NCBI RefSeq assembly: GCF_003333315.1
Contig: NZ_PSYR01000001.1
Location: 1,142,501-1,206,500 of the forward strand
Length of the DNA: 64,000 bases
Direction of reading: 5' to 3'
Source: Acidiferrobacter thiooxydans
GTDB lineage: Bacteria; Pseudomonadota; Gammaproteobacteria; Acidiferrobacterales; Acidiferrobacteraceae
In this document: positions 10,485 to 18,724 of the stretch, piece after piece
Layout: each line of letters opens with the position of its first letter
Position numbering within the stretch: the stretch's first letter is position 1
Program-made: the position numbers and the translations under genes
The notes under the pieces: generated by a model
Told to the model about the DNA's origin: nothing
Database searches by the model: none
Seen by the model: the letters and a program-made list of their open reading frames with translations, nothing else

Positions 10485-11717
10485 TCATGGCTCGGATGGC
10501 CGGGTGGACGCGACCGGCGTGAGGGCGTGAACCGGCACGAGTGTGCGCAAATGCCACGCGATGAGAAGCCCAAGACCCGCAAGCCCGCAGATCAGTCCGC
10601 CTGCGCCGCTCCATCCCCAGCGTGCATAGAGGATTCCGCCACCGGTGCTGACGAAGGCTGATCCGAGATAGTAAAAGAAGAGATAGAGAGAGGCGGCCGG
10701 GGCCTTGGCCTGTGCGCGTCGCCCCACCCAGCTGCTCGCGATCGAGTGACCGCCAAAGAAGGCGAAGGTGAGCACGGTCATGCCCAGCAATATGAGCAGG
10801 ATTTGCGTGCAGAAGCTCACGGCAACCCCGGCCAACAACAAGGCCAAGGCCACCCAGAAGACCCGGCGTCGGCCGAGCCGTCCGGCCTTGTGGCCCATCC
10901 AGGATGAGCTGAAGATCCCGACCACGTAAACACTGAACAGGAGCCCGACCGCGGCCTCGCTGAAGTGGTAGGGGGCGGCCATCAGACGGTAGCCCAGATA
11001 ATCGTAATAGGTAACGAAGATCCCCATGAGCAGGAACCCCTCGGCAAATAACCACCGCAGTCCCCTGTCTTGAAAGGGCTCGCCAAGGCTTGCAAGCGAG
11101 GTGCGCCAAGCGACGTGATGTGGCACGAAGCGCCGCGAGGGTGGCAGGAAGCGCCAGAACGCAAAGGCTGCAATCAGGGCACCGATGCCGATGGCGGCAA
11201 GCGCCATCCGCCATCCAAAGAGGCTCGCCAGAACGCCCGAGAGCAGGCGTCCCGACATCCCGCCGACCGCGCTACCGCCGATATAGAGGCCCATGCCAAG
11301 GCCCACGGCCTCGACATGGAGCTCTTCGTTGATATAGGCCATGGCCACCGCCGGCACGCCACTGAGCGTGATCCCAAGCAGCGCCCGCATGACGAGCAAC
11401 ACCCGCCAGTCTGGGGCGAGACCGGTTGCGAGCACGAGCAGTGCGGATAGAAACAGGGATGCCGTCATGACCGGTTTGCGACCCAAGCGATCAGCGAGCG
11501 TGCCGGCAAAGAGCATGGCCACTGCCAGGACCCCGGTCGTGAGTGAGAGCGACAGGGCGCTATCGGCGGGGCTCACCTCGTAGTGATGCGAGAAGGCGGG
11601 CATGAGGGGTTGCACGCAATAGAGTGTACTGAAGGTCGAGAGACCAGCCCCAAAGAGCGCCACATTCACGCGCCGGAAGGCGGCGCTTCCGAGTGTTATC
11701 GCGTCTTCGTCAGACAT
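10485..11717 (-). CDS. MFS transporter, YnfM-like
   Basis: This protein of about 410 residues has 12 predicted transmembrane helices. The MFS signature ADRLGRKP lies between TM2 and TM3, and GLSTFSTLYCVQPLMPAFSH is the N-terminal pattern of the YnfM/drug:H+ antiporter branch (compare the similar carrier at 28966-30153). The MSDEDAIT start at 11717 is chosen because the upstream extension (to 11924) is non-hydrophobic and unlike the family. The substrate is unknown; exporters of small drugs or amino acid-like compounds are the usual guess. Confidence 0.85.
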   Translation of the reverse strand: MSDEDAITLGSAAFRRVNVALFGAGLSTFSTLYCVQPLMPAFSHHYEVSPADSALSLSLTTGVLAVAMLFAGTLADRLGRKPVMTASLFLSALLVLATGLAPDWRVLLVMRALLGITLSGVPAVAMAYINEELHVEAVGLGMGLYIGGSAVGGMSGRLLSGVLASLFGWRMALAAIGIGALIAAFAFWRFLPPSRRFVPHHVAWRTSLASLGEPFQDRGLRWLFAEGFLLMGIFVTYYDYLGYRLMAAPYHFSEAAVGLLFSVYVVGIFSSSWMGHKAGRLGRRRVFWVALALLLAGVAVSFCTQILLILLGMTVLTFAFFGGHSIASSWVGRRAQAKAPAASLYLFFYYLGSAFVSTGGGILYARWGWSGAGGLICGLAGLGLLIAWHLRTLVPVHALTPVASTRPSEP

Positions 11718-12865
11718 CTTTTCGGGGTTTCGTTCAAGGCGCGCGAATCCCAGGTCCGATCCATGGGCGGTTAGTTGTCTTATGGTTGCCGGTGACCTGC
11801 GTGGCAATGGCGGGCATTCTAATCCGGGTACGGCTCGCGGCGATAGGGCGGCGTGGCCGATGGTTTGTTCATACCATGCCTGTCCGGTTGATGTCCAGGC
11901 TCGCCATGGGGAGTGTTCTGGCACGGCCAGGCCTTTGCCGACAGCCCTGCGGGAGTTTCAGCGCATGTCTCGAGATGCGCAGGCGCGCCGCCACGGCTCA
12001 GGGCGTCCCGCGGGCCTGATGGTGTCGTTTGCCTTTGGTGTGGCGTATCGGCAGAGGCCTGCCGCTTCGACAATCGCTCGATGGTCTTGCGGTGCCGGAT
12101 GTGAGAGCGAAATGCCTACCTCACGGCGGGGACCGTTATGCTTGTAACGCGTACACCGCTGCAGGTCTGATTCCGGAAGCCTACCTTGCGGCGCCGCAGA
12201 CGCCGGGCCTGTCGGCATGGCCATTCCCACACCAGCCTTTGCTGAACCGTTACAAGACGGTGTCCCGTGGCGGTACAAGCGGCGCGCCGGCAGGGCTCGC
12301 CGACCGAGATCGTATCGACAGTGGCCGGTTGAGCGGGACGGGGCGCTCGTCGGCGGCACGATGTGCAACGAAGGGCGCGGCGTTCATCGCAGGTATATGC
12401 GGCAGGCGTAGTCGAGGTGCGCCCAAAGCGGGACACGCGAGGCCGCCGCGCCATCTCCGCGGGGCGTCGGCACCGGCAGGTTCGGAAGGATCGGGGTCCG
12501 CGATCCCTGGAAACGTCTGTTACCGACCGCGTCGAGCCCTACGGTCAGGTCAGCTCCGCTGGCGGGCAGGGATACGATCATCCCGCGACTAGGGGCTACA
12601 CGCACCACAGCGTCGTGCGCAACCGAGATCCGGCAAAGACAGAGGAGGTTCTGCCGATGATTCGCGCGCCACGATATGGAGAATATTGGTGCTGCGGATG
12701 GCGGGAGTTGCGCGCTCCATCGCCCAAGAGTTTTTATGTCAGGGGATCCGGTGCCATGCGCCTGCGCCTATGTTCTGCGCTCAGTTCGCAGGCGGCTCAC
12801 AGGTATCGAGGATCGGACGGGGTGTGGCCGATCTTGCGGTCAGTCGTCCCGCGGCCCGGCGGCCT
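11718..12865. other. gene-poor stretch
   Basis: About 1.1 kb between the MFS carrier and the RIO kinase. Several open frames cross it on both strands but none shows a plausible ribosome binding site, family motif or balanced composition; they are Arg/Pro-rich shadows of GC-rich DNA. I see no RNA gene or repeat in it. Confidence 0.5.
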
Positions 12866-13732
12866 TCAATCGGCGTGGCTTGCCTCGGCGTGCGCGGCCA
12901 AACGCGCTTGGCGATGCTCTTCCTCGCGGCGTGCAGCGTCAATTTCGCGCAGGACTTGGGCGATATCGGGAGGGGTCGATTCCGGATGGTAGATCCCGGT
13001 CAAGGGTGTGTCGGGTTGCAGGGCACGGGTTTGATAGAGGGCCCACATCTCGCGTCCGTAGTCGGTCGTAGCCAGCGATGGGGCAAAGCGCCCGAAGAAG
13101 GCCGTGAGATGATCGATATCGCGCACGAAGAAGGCTGCGGCATTGTTGTTGGCGACCGCATTCAGATGCTGAGGCAGGTCGATGATGACCGGGCCCTTGT
13201 CATCCAGCAGGACGTTGTATTCGCTAAGGTCGCCATGAACGATGCCCGCGCACAGCATGCGTGCCACGTCGCGCATGAGGGTTGCATGGATGGCGGCCGC
13301 CTGGGCGGCCGTCAGGATCAGATCGGAAAGGCGTGGCGCAGGCTCCCCGGCTGCGTCCACGATGAGCTCCATGAGCAGCACGCCGTCGATGCAGAGATAG
13401 GGTGTCGGTACGCGTACGCCGGCATCGGCGAGCCGAAAAAGGGCATCCACCTCGGCATTCTGCCAGACCTCCTCCCGTTCGTGGCGCCCGAAGCGCGACT
13501 TTTTGGCCATGGCCCGCCCACGCCGGCTGTCGCGGACGGTTCGTCCCTCCTGGTAGAGCCCAGCCTGACGAAAGCCGCGTTGGCGGGCTTCCTTGTAAAC
13601 CTTGGCGCAGCGCACGCCGTGGGCGGTGGCAACGACGAACAGGTCCGCCTCCTTGCCGCTGCGCAAGGGCTGGATCACATGGTCGATGAGCCCGTCTTCC
13701 AACAAGGGCGCCAAGGTCTTGGGGGTGCGCAA
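12866..13732 (-). CDS. RIO1-like serine protein kinase
   Basis: This 288-residue protein carries the RIO kinase fold. KEADLFVVATAHGVRCAKVY holds the ATP-binding Lys near residue 44. RFGRHEREEVWQNAEVDAL is the RIO-specific flexible loop. The catalytic loop is VHGDLSEYNVLL (Asp near 168), and the metal-binding IDLPQ lies near residue 186, where RIO enzymes have this instead of DFG. A C-terminal helical, charged tail follows. RIO kinases in archaea and eukaryotes act in small-subunit ribosome maturation; bacterial members are less studied. It stands alone, and nothing nearby suggests its partner. Confidence 0.9.
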   Translation of the reverse strand: MRTPKTLAPLLEDGLIDHVIQPLRSGKEADLFVVATAHGVRCAKVYKEARQRGFRQAGLYQEGRTVRDSRRGRAMAKKSRFGRHEREEVWQNAEVDALFRLADAGVRVPTPYLCIDGVLLMELIVDAAGEPAPRLSDLILTAAQAAAIHATLMRDVARMLCAGIVHGDLSEYNVLLDDKGPVIIDLPQHLNAVANNNAAAFFVRDIDHLTAFFGRFAPSLATTDYGREMWALYQTRALQPDTPLTGIYHPESTPPDIAQVLREIDAARREEEHRQARLAAHAEASHAD

Positions 13733-14167
13733 AGACGTATTACCGCATCATGGGCAGCGAGGCTGGAAAAGGTCGGTGATTGACGATAAGGATCATGCGC
13801 CTATGCTACACGAGGGGGTCGAGGGGCGATAGGGTATCTGTCGGTAATCCGCCATTCCCAGCGGTGATCGCAGACCATATGCCGGGTGCGCACCCCTTCA
13901 GGACCACCGGCCGCCGGCGGATACCGCGCCTCGGCGACCTACCCACGGCGTCCTGCATGGGGGGATAAAGAGCACGAATGACGCCCTAGCCTTAGGTGTC
14001 ATTGTCGCCTCGGATATCCCATTTGAGCGTGATTAAGAGTGTCATTGAGGACCGGCCGAGTCTTATACTTACAACCGGTCCCGTGCAGGATGTGCGCTAT
14101 CTATGGCGGGACCGCGCGGGCGTCGGTTGTCCGTACGAAATCCTCCCATAGATAAAGGTGGTGAACG
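13733..14167. other. intergenic region upstream of the orphan gene
   Basis: 435 bases with no gene. GTGTCATTG occurs twice, about 40 bases apart (near 13998 and 14040), and TATACT at 14064-14069 could be a -10 box for the following gene, but the nearest TTGAGG is only 13 bases upstream, too close for a standard promoter. The promoter is therefore not established. Confidence 0.3.
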
Positions 14168-15331
14168 ATGCAGGTTGGTCCTAGAGAAATCACAAATCCT
14201 TTTCGTCCTATCCCCCTCGAAGTGCCAGAGGGTATGAAGCCCAACGAATTCTTCAACAGCACGGAAAATCTCAACGATCTTACAGATAACAATGGCCTCC
14301 TCAAAAATCCGGAAGGATTGCTGCTGTACAGAAAGGCCATTGCGCACAGCAACGAGTTCGACACATCCATCATCTACAACACCGCACGCAGCATCCTCGA
14401 TCCTCTCGGACGGCCGGCGCGACGCACGCAGGTTCCGGACAACGTCAAGAATGTCTGGAATCGTATGAACGAAGTCATAATCTCCTACATGCTCGAGCGG
14501 TATCCGGATCCCGACCAGGCGCTCGTATTGTCGGGCGAGGCGAGCCTGGATGCCACATGGCCGCTTACATCTCCGGGCGTGCCGAGTATTCGCATGCTGC
14601 ACAATCACTTCATCGTGTTCGACAAGACGCAGTTGCGGGAGGCCAATATGGCTGACCCGGAGAATCCGAATCTCACGGATGGCGGCCAGAACTCGCTTTT
14701 TCAGGCCTACATGCGTGATGTTTATCTCGATTTCTTTGCAGGCCTCGATCTCGAAATACTGAAGACCTGCGAGCACGGCTCCTGCAAGATCGCGTTGACG
14801 GGCTATCCGCAGGGCCTTCCCAGCTGGGAGGTTCAAGGGGGCGTGGAATCTCTGAAGAAGGTACGGTTCTGGAAGGAGTACGACACGATCCTGAAGGGGT
14901 TCATAGATTTCTATAGGACCTTCTTCGGGCAGGTATCGACACGTAACGCCCCCATGCCGCGCGACATATATTTCCCGGACCTGGTCGAAGACAAGCTGCT
15001 TTTTAACGGCAACTTCCTGAAGACCGCGAAGATGGTGCGCGACCACTGCATACGGGATGCCCGTTACGCCAACGCGATCCGCTGGCAGCCGGCATTCAAA
15101 CAGCTCATTTACCGCAATGACACGGGTAAGCTCATCGTGACCATAAGCCAGAACTCGATCGGCAATGCCATCACCGAGCTCTTGGGTGTCGTGGTCAAGC
15201 GCGTGCCGGATGCCGATGGCTATGCTCGTACCGAGCCCGCATTGCTGGAAAAGCTGTTCGAGGTACGCCGGCGCCTGGTGGATCTGGATCTCGGTGAGGC
15301 CATTGCCACGAAGCACTGGGGTACGCAATAG
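14168..15331 (+). CDS. hypothetical protein, 387 aa
   Basis: I do not recognise the family. The protein is soluble (no signal peptide or membrane segment) with balanced composition and good codon periodicity. AAGGTGGTG precedes the ATG at suitable spacing, so it is a real gene. Visible features are RMLHNHFIVF near residue 142 (a His-Asn-His on a hydrophobic strand), GYPQGLPSWEVQGG near 216, a cluster KTCEHGSCKIAL with two Cys near 200, and a C-terminal helical region with QNSIGNAITELLGVVVKR. The HNH triplet recalls the HIT/GalT superfamily only superficially. A 528-codon frame on the opposite strand is an Arg/His-rich shadow. It has no operon partners. Confidence 0.75.
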   Translation: MQVGPREITNPFRPIPLEVPEGMKPNEFFNSTENLNDLTDNNGLLKNPEGLLLYRKAIAHSNEFDTSIIYNTARSILDPLGRPARRTQVPDNVKNVWNRMNEVIISYMLERYPDPDQALVLSGEASLDATWPLTSPGVPSIRMLHNHFIVFDKTQLREANMADPENPNLTDGGQNSLFQAYMRDVYLDFFAGLDLEILKTCEHGSCKIALTGYPQGLPSWEVQGGVESLKKVRFWKEYDTILKGFIDFYRTFFGQVSTRNAPMPRDIYFPDLVEDKLLFNGNFLKTAKMVRDHCIRDARYANAIRWQPAFKQLIYRNDTGKLIVTISQNSIGNAITELLGVVVKRVPDADGYARTEPALLEKLFEVRRRLVDLDLGEAIATKHWGTQ

Positions 15332-15938
15332 ACGGCGCCGGCACGAAGCGGGCTTTTGGGGTAACGCCCTCGACCGCTGATTCTTTGGGGGGCGGCCCCC
15401 GGCGGGCGCCAGGGGCGGTGATGGCGTGCCGTGCGCGGGCGGATCACGAAAGGGGGGCGAGCGATATGGGTCGGGGATACCGACAGGGGCGTCAGGGAGT
15501 GGGGCGGCGTGGAGGAACCGGCCGTTATGGGCGGTGACGTCGATGCCAAGACCGCCATGGCCGGTGCCGGGGGCGGATGGCAGCGCGCGCGGCGCGGGAA
15601 GGCGCGGCGCAGGACCGGGCCCGATTTTGGGGGGGATTGTTAAAGAGTACAACATAGGCGTTGACAGCCCTGGAATGGGCTGCTACAAAGCCGCCATCGC
15701 GGCACGACCGCTTATTTGGAGGGCCCGCTACCCAATGGGTAGTAGTAGCGAGACAGCCAAGACCTGAAGGCAGACCCCCCGCTTCGCATGACGCCGGATC
15801 GCGGTCGCCTTTGGGTAGACCGTGGGTCCGGGCCCCATCACAGTCCCGTCCCACCCAAAATCGCATCATAAAGAGACGAGGGTCCGCTCGCCGTCGCGCG
15901 TGCGTGGCCCGGTTTCAAGGACATACCGGGGATCGCTC
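15332..15938. other. structured leader upstream of the NRAMP-like gene
   Basis: About 600 bases without a gene. The part nearest the transporter contains a perfect hairpin CTACCC-AAT-GGGTAG (about 15728-15742), followed by AGCCAAGACC and a second GC-rich arm with GGGTAGACC and GGGTCC. A metal-sensing leader would make sense before a divalent-metal transporter, but I could not match the pattern to the Mg2+ (M-box) or Mn2+ (yybP-ykoY) riboswitch consensus, so no identity is claimed. Confidence 0.3.
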
Positions 15939-17396
15939 ATGCAAGTGCATGTTCTTCAAGCGTTACGGGCGGCGCTTTTGCGAGCCAAGGCGGCGCAGGC
16001 GCGGCAAATCGAGCGGCGCGCCAAGGTCAAGCCGCCGGATGGCGAGACCGATGAGATGGTGGTGCCGGAGGCGCTGCTGGTGCGCGTGCAAGATCGCCTG
16101 CGAATCGCGCGACTGCGTAACGGCCCCAAGACCCTCGGCAACCGCATCGCATTGTGGCTTGCGCTCATCGGCCCCGGTCTTCTTGTCATGCTCGGGGATA
16201 ATGACGCCGGCGGCGTCATTACCTACTCGCAGACCGGTGCGGTCTACGGTCTCGGGGTCTTTTTGCCGATCATGATCCCGCTCGGCATCATGGCGTATTT
16301 CGTTCAGGAGATGACCATACGTCTCGGGGCGGTCACGCGCCGGGGCCATGCGGAGCTGATCTGGAAGCGCTACGGGGCCTTTTGGGGGATATTCTCGATC
16401 GCCGACCTCGTGATCGCCAACATCCTGACGCTCATGACCGAGTTCATCGGGGTGCGCGTGGGGGGCGATGTCTTCGGTCTATCGCATTGGCTCACGGTCC
16501 CCGTCACGCTCATTTTCGTGGCCTTCGTGCTCGTGTTCCTGCGCTACTGGACATGGGAGCGGATTGCGCTTTTCATAGCCGTTTTGAACCTCGTATTCGT
16601 TCCTCTGGCGCTGTTGTCGCACCCCGATTGGTCGGCGGTGGGACGGGCTTTCGTGGGCGGCAACTGGCTGGTGCCCGGGGGATTGCTGTCATCCGGGTTT
16701 CTGGTGCTGTTGTCGGCCAATATCGGGACGACGATCGCCCCATGGCAGCTCTTTTTCCAGCAGTCGTGCATCGTCGACAAGGGCCTGCTGCCTCACGACA
16801 TCGACGCCAGTCGGCGCGATCTGATGCTGGGGGTCACCGGGATGGTGATCGTGGCCATGGCCATCATCATACTGACCGGGCAGCATCTTCATGTGCTTCC
16901 CAATGCCAAGGATCTGAACGTGGAGGGCGTTCTCGCGGCCCTCAAGGATCATGTCGGCGGCTGGGCGACGGATCTTTTCGCGCTCGGCCTGATAGAGGCC
17001 GGCCTCATCTCATCGATCGTGATCACCGCCAGCACCGCGTGGGCGATGGGGGAGGCGCTCAATCTCCCGCGATCCTTGAACGATGCCCCGCGCAAGGCCT
17101 GGGCCTTCTATGCGCCGGCGGTCGTAGGTTCCGCGGTCTCCGCGGGGGTCGTCATGTTGCCGCATGTGCCGCTTGGCTTTTTGAACATCACAGTCCAGGT
17201 GATTGCCACGATCTTCATGCCGGCGGCGATGCTGTTTCTTCTCATGCTCGTAAACGACGCCGAACTCATGGGGCCGTTTGTGAATAGTCGTAACCGCAAC
17301 ATCGGTGCGGTCGTAATCATGGTGTTACTGATCGTCTGTAACGCCCTTTATGGGATCACCACGGTGTTCCCGCATGTGTTCGGGGGTGCGAAGTGA
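15939..17396 (+). CDS. NRAMP-related divalent metal transporter
   Basis: This 485-residue protein has about 11 transmembrane helices after a 60-residue charged cytoplasmic N-terminus. It follows the Nramp fold. TM1 holds MLGDNDAGGVITYSQTGA where classical Nramps have DPGN, and TM6 holds IGTTIAPWQLFFQQS where they have MPH. Loss of the binding-site Met (here Ala) and the altered TM1 motif resemble the Nramp-related magnesium transporters (NRMT) rather than Mn/Fe carriers. Import of Mg2+ or Mn2+ is thus possible; strict Mn specificity is not assured. The ATG at 15939 follows CCGGGGA. The next gene starts at the stop codon (GTGA overlap). Confidence 0.85.
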   Translation: MQVHVLQALRAALLRAKAAQARQIERRAKVKPPDGETDEMVVPEALLVRVQDRLRIARLRNGPKTLGNRIALWLALIGPGLLVMLGDNDAGGVITYSQTGAVYGLGVFLPIMIPLGIMAYFVQEMTIRLGAVTRRGHAELIWKRYGAFWGIFSIADLVIANILTLMTEFIGVRVGGDVFGLSHWLTVPVTLIFVAFVLVFLRYWTWERIALFIAVLNLVFVPLALLSHPDWSAVGRAFVGGNWLVPGGLLSSGFLVLLSANIGTTIAPWQLFFQQSCIVDKGLLPHDIDASRRDLMLGVTGMVIVAMAIIILTGQHLHVLPNAKDLNVEGVLAALKDHVGGWATDLFALGLIEAGLISSIVITASTAWAMGEALNLPRSLNDAPRKAWAFYAPAVVGSAVSAGVVMLPHVPLGFLNITVQVIATIFMPAAMLFLLMLVNDAELMGPFVNSRNRNIGAVVIMVLLIVCNALYGITTVFPHVFGGAK

Positions 17397-17590
17397 AACG
17401 TGTCGAACAAGTCGATTATGCCGAGCTCGCGCGCCTATTGCGTGAGGAGGGCTGGGATAGGCCGCTACCCGAGGTCGGCCCGCGGCCCCTGAAGGCCTGG
17501 CAGCAGTGGGTGTTCTGGGGCCTGCGGTTTTATATCGTGGTCATGCTGATGATCGTGATCTGGGCCTTTTCTCACGGCGCCCGCTCCTAG
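17393..17590 (+). CDS. small single-span membrane protein coupled to the transporter
   Basis: This 65-residue protein starts with GTG overlapping the transporter stop. It has an amphipathic N-terminal half (EQVDYAELARLLREEGWD), a Pro-rich linker and one transmembrane segment (about 41-60, FWGLRFYIVVMLMIVIWAF). Translational coupling argues that it is a real subunit or modulator of the NRAMP-like transporter. No family is recognised. A GC-rich stem (CCCCGGCC/GGCCGGGG, about 17604-17622) lies just after the stop and may end the operon, though no T-run follows. Confidence 0.65.
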   Translation: MKRVEQVDYAELARLLREEGWDRPLPEVGPRPLKAWQQWVFWGLRFYIVVMLMIVIWAFSHGARS

Positions 17591-17817
17591 CCTACAAGGG
17601 GAGGCCCCGGCCCGGCCGGGGAGGCGGCAGAAGGTTGACGGCATGGGGGTCCATCGGGACACGCGACCCAATGGATCTTGGCGGCGACGGGCCACCGTGA
17701 GCGCGCTCAGACCGTACAGCGGGGCTCGCTATGGGTAGTGGGCCCGGTGTCCATCGTCCCGGTAACGGGGCTTCGAAGGCCGCTGGCCCTGGTCCGGGCC
17801 CTCCGGGGCCGCGGGAC

Positions 17818-18348
17818 TCAGCCTGGAATCGACTGCGCAAGCCACCAACCGCCACCACCCCAGGTTCCCACCCACAGGGCTGCGCCGATCGCGCTCCAGA
17901 TGGCGAACGGCCGAAAGCCCATCTCGGCGCTGCCGGCGATATAGCCCTGCAGTTGACGCAAGGGCACGATATAGCGCCCGACAATAACGATCACCGCGCC
18001 ATAGCGGCGAAAGAGCTCATGGACGCGCTCGACCATGACGGGTTTCACCCCGATATATTTCCCATAGCGCAAGAGGCCTGCGTGTCCATAACGGGTCCCC
18101 AGTCCGTAGGCGACATAGGCGCCGAGCACCGAGGCGAGCAGTGCGAGCGGGAGCGCTTCGGCGATGCCGAAGGCGCCCTTGGCGGCGAGAAAGCCTGCGG
18201 TGACTACGACGGCTTCGCCTGGCGCAAACACGACCCCCATGTTTTCAATGAACAGGATTACCACCAAGCCCCAAAGTCCATAGCGATGCATGACCGGCGT
18301 GGCGATGTGGATGAGGTGCGCGAGCGTCGCGAGAAACCAATGACTCAT
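17818..18348 (-). CDS. DedA family membrane protein
   Basis: This 176-residue protein has the DedA/SNARE-associated pattern: FIENMGVVFAPGEAVVVTAGFLA with the conserved acidic-Pro-Gly-Glu region, then GAYVAYGLGTRYG, and FRRYGAVIVIVGRYIVPLRQLQGYIAGSAEMGF with the essential Arg residues. DedA proteins are undecaprenyl-phosphate or lipid flippases that affect membrane charge and acid or drug tolerance. It is a single gene with no operon partner. Confidence 0.9.
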   Translation of the reverse strand: MSHWFLATLAHLIHIATPVMHRYGLWGLVVILFIENMGVVFAPGEAVVVTAGFLAAKGAFGIAEALPLALLASVLGAYVAYGLGTRYGHAGLLRYGKYIGVKPVMVERVHELFRRYGAVIVIVGRYIVPLRQLQGYIAGSAEMGFRPFAIWSAIGAALWVGTWGGGGWWLAQSIPG

Positions 18349-18702
18349 AAAGAAGATCTATCCCATTTGACCAGTTAATGCGGTGTTGTGCGGCACTCCG
18401 GGGGCCGCGGCCTTCATGACGGTCGGTCATGCGCCAAGGCAGACCGGCGCCTAATCCTCGTCCAATGGCAACGAGTCCACCCCGATGATGCCGGCGGATC
18501 GACCGGTCTCACCAGGCGCGGTATCCATGGCGCGGGGCTCTCACCCAGTGCCCATTATGACATCTATTGGGGCCGCGGTCCTGATCGGGCATGGCCCAAA
18601 CCCTGGACGCCTCCTCGCCACCCATTGTGCGCCACCTGTCTTGCAAATGTCATCGTTTGGTCACGATAAGCCCTAAGAATGCCGTCCAACAAACAAACAA
18701 AC
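18349..18702. other. intergenic region upstream of the TonB receptor
   Basis: About 350 bases between dedA and the receptor leader, with no credible frame on either strand. Its end holds four tandem CAAA units at 18690-18705. I see no Fur-box or cobalamin-riboswitch match that I would defend. Confidence 0.4.
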
Positions 18703-18724
18703 AAATATCCAAGGGAGGATATTT
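18703..18724 (+). promoter_or_regulatory. hairpin enclosing the ribosome binding site
   Basis: AAATATCC (18703-18710) and GGATATTT (18717-18724) are perfect inverse complements around the 6-base loop AAGGGA, directly before the ATG at 18725. The Shine-Dalgarno AAGGGAGG is split between loop and 3' arm. The AU-rich stem is weak enough to melt, so it could act as a temperature- or protein-responsive translation switch. Four CAAA repeats lie immediately 5'. Confidence 0.55.

Noticed and set aside
12686-13783. 365-codon plus-strand frame over the RIO kinase
   Set aside because: Shadow; the minus-strand frame carries the kinase motifs.
14069-15655. 528-codon frame on the minus strand opposite the orphan gene
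   Set aside because: Arg/His/Ile-rich translation without a family match; the plus-strand frame has a ribosome binding site and normal composition.
15660-15938. yybP-ykoY or M-box riboswitch
   Set aside because: Some short matches, but the helical arrangement does not fit either consensus.
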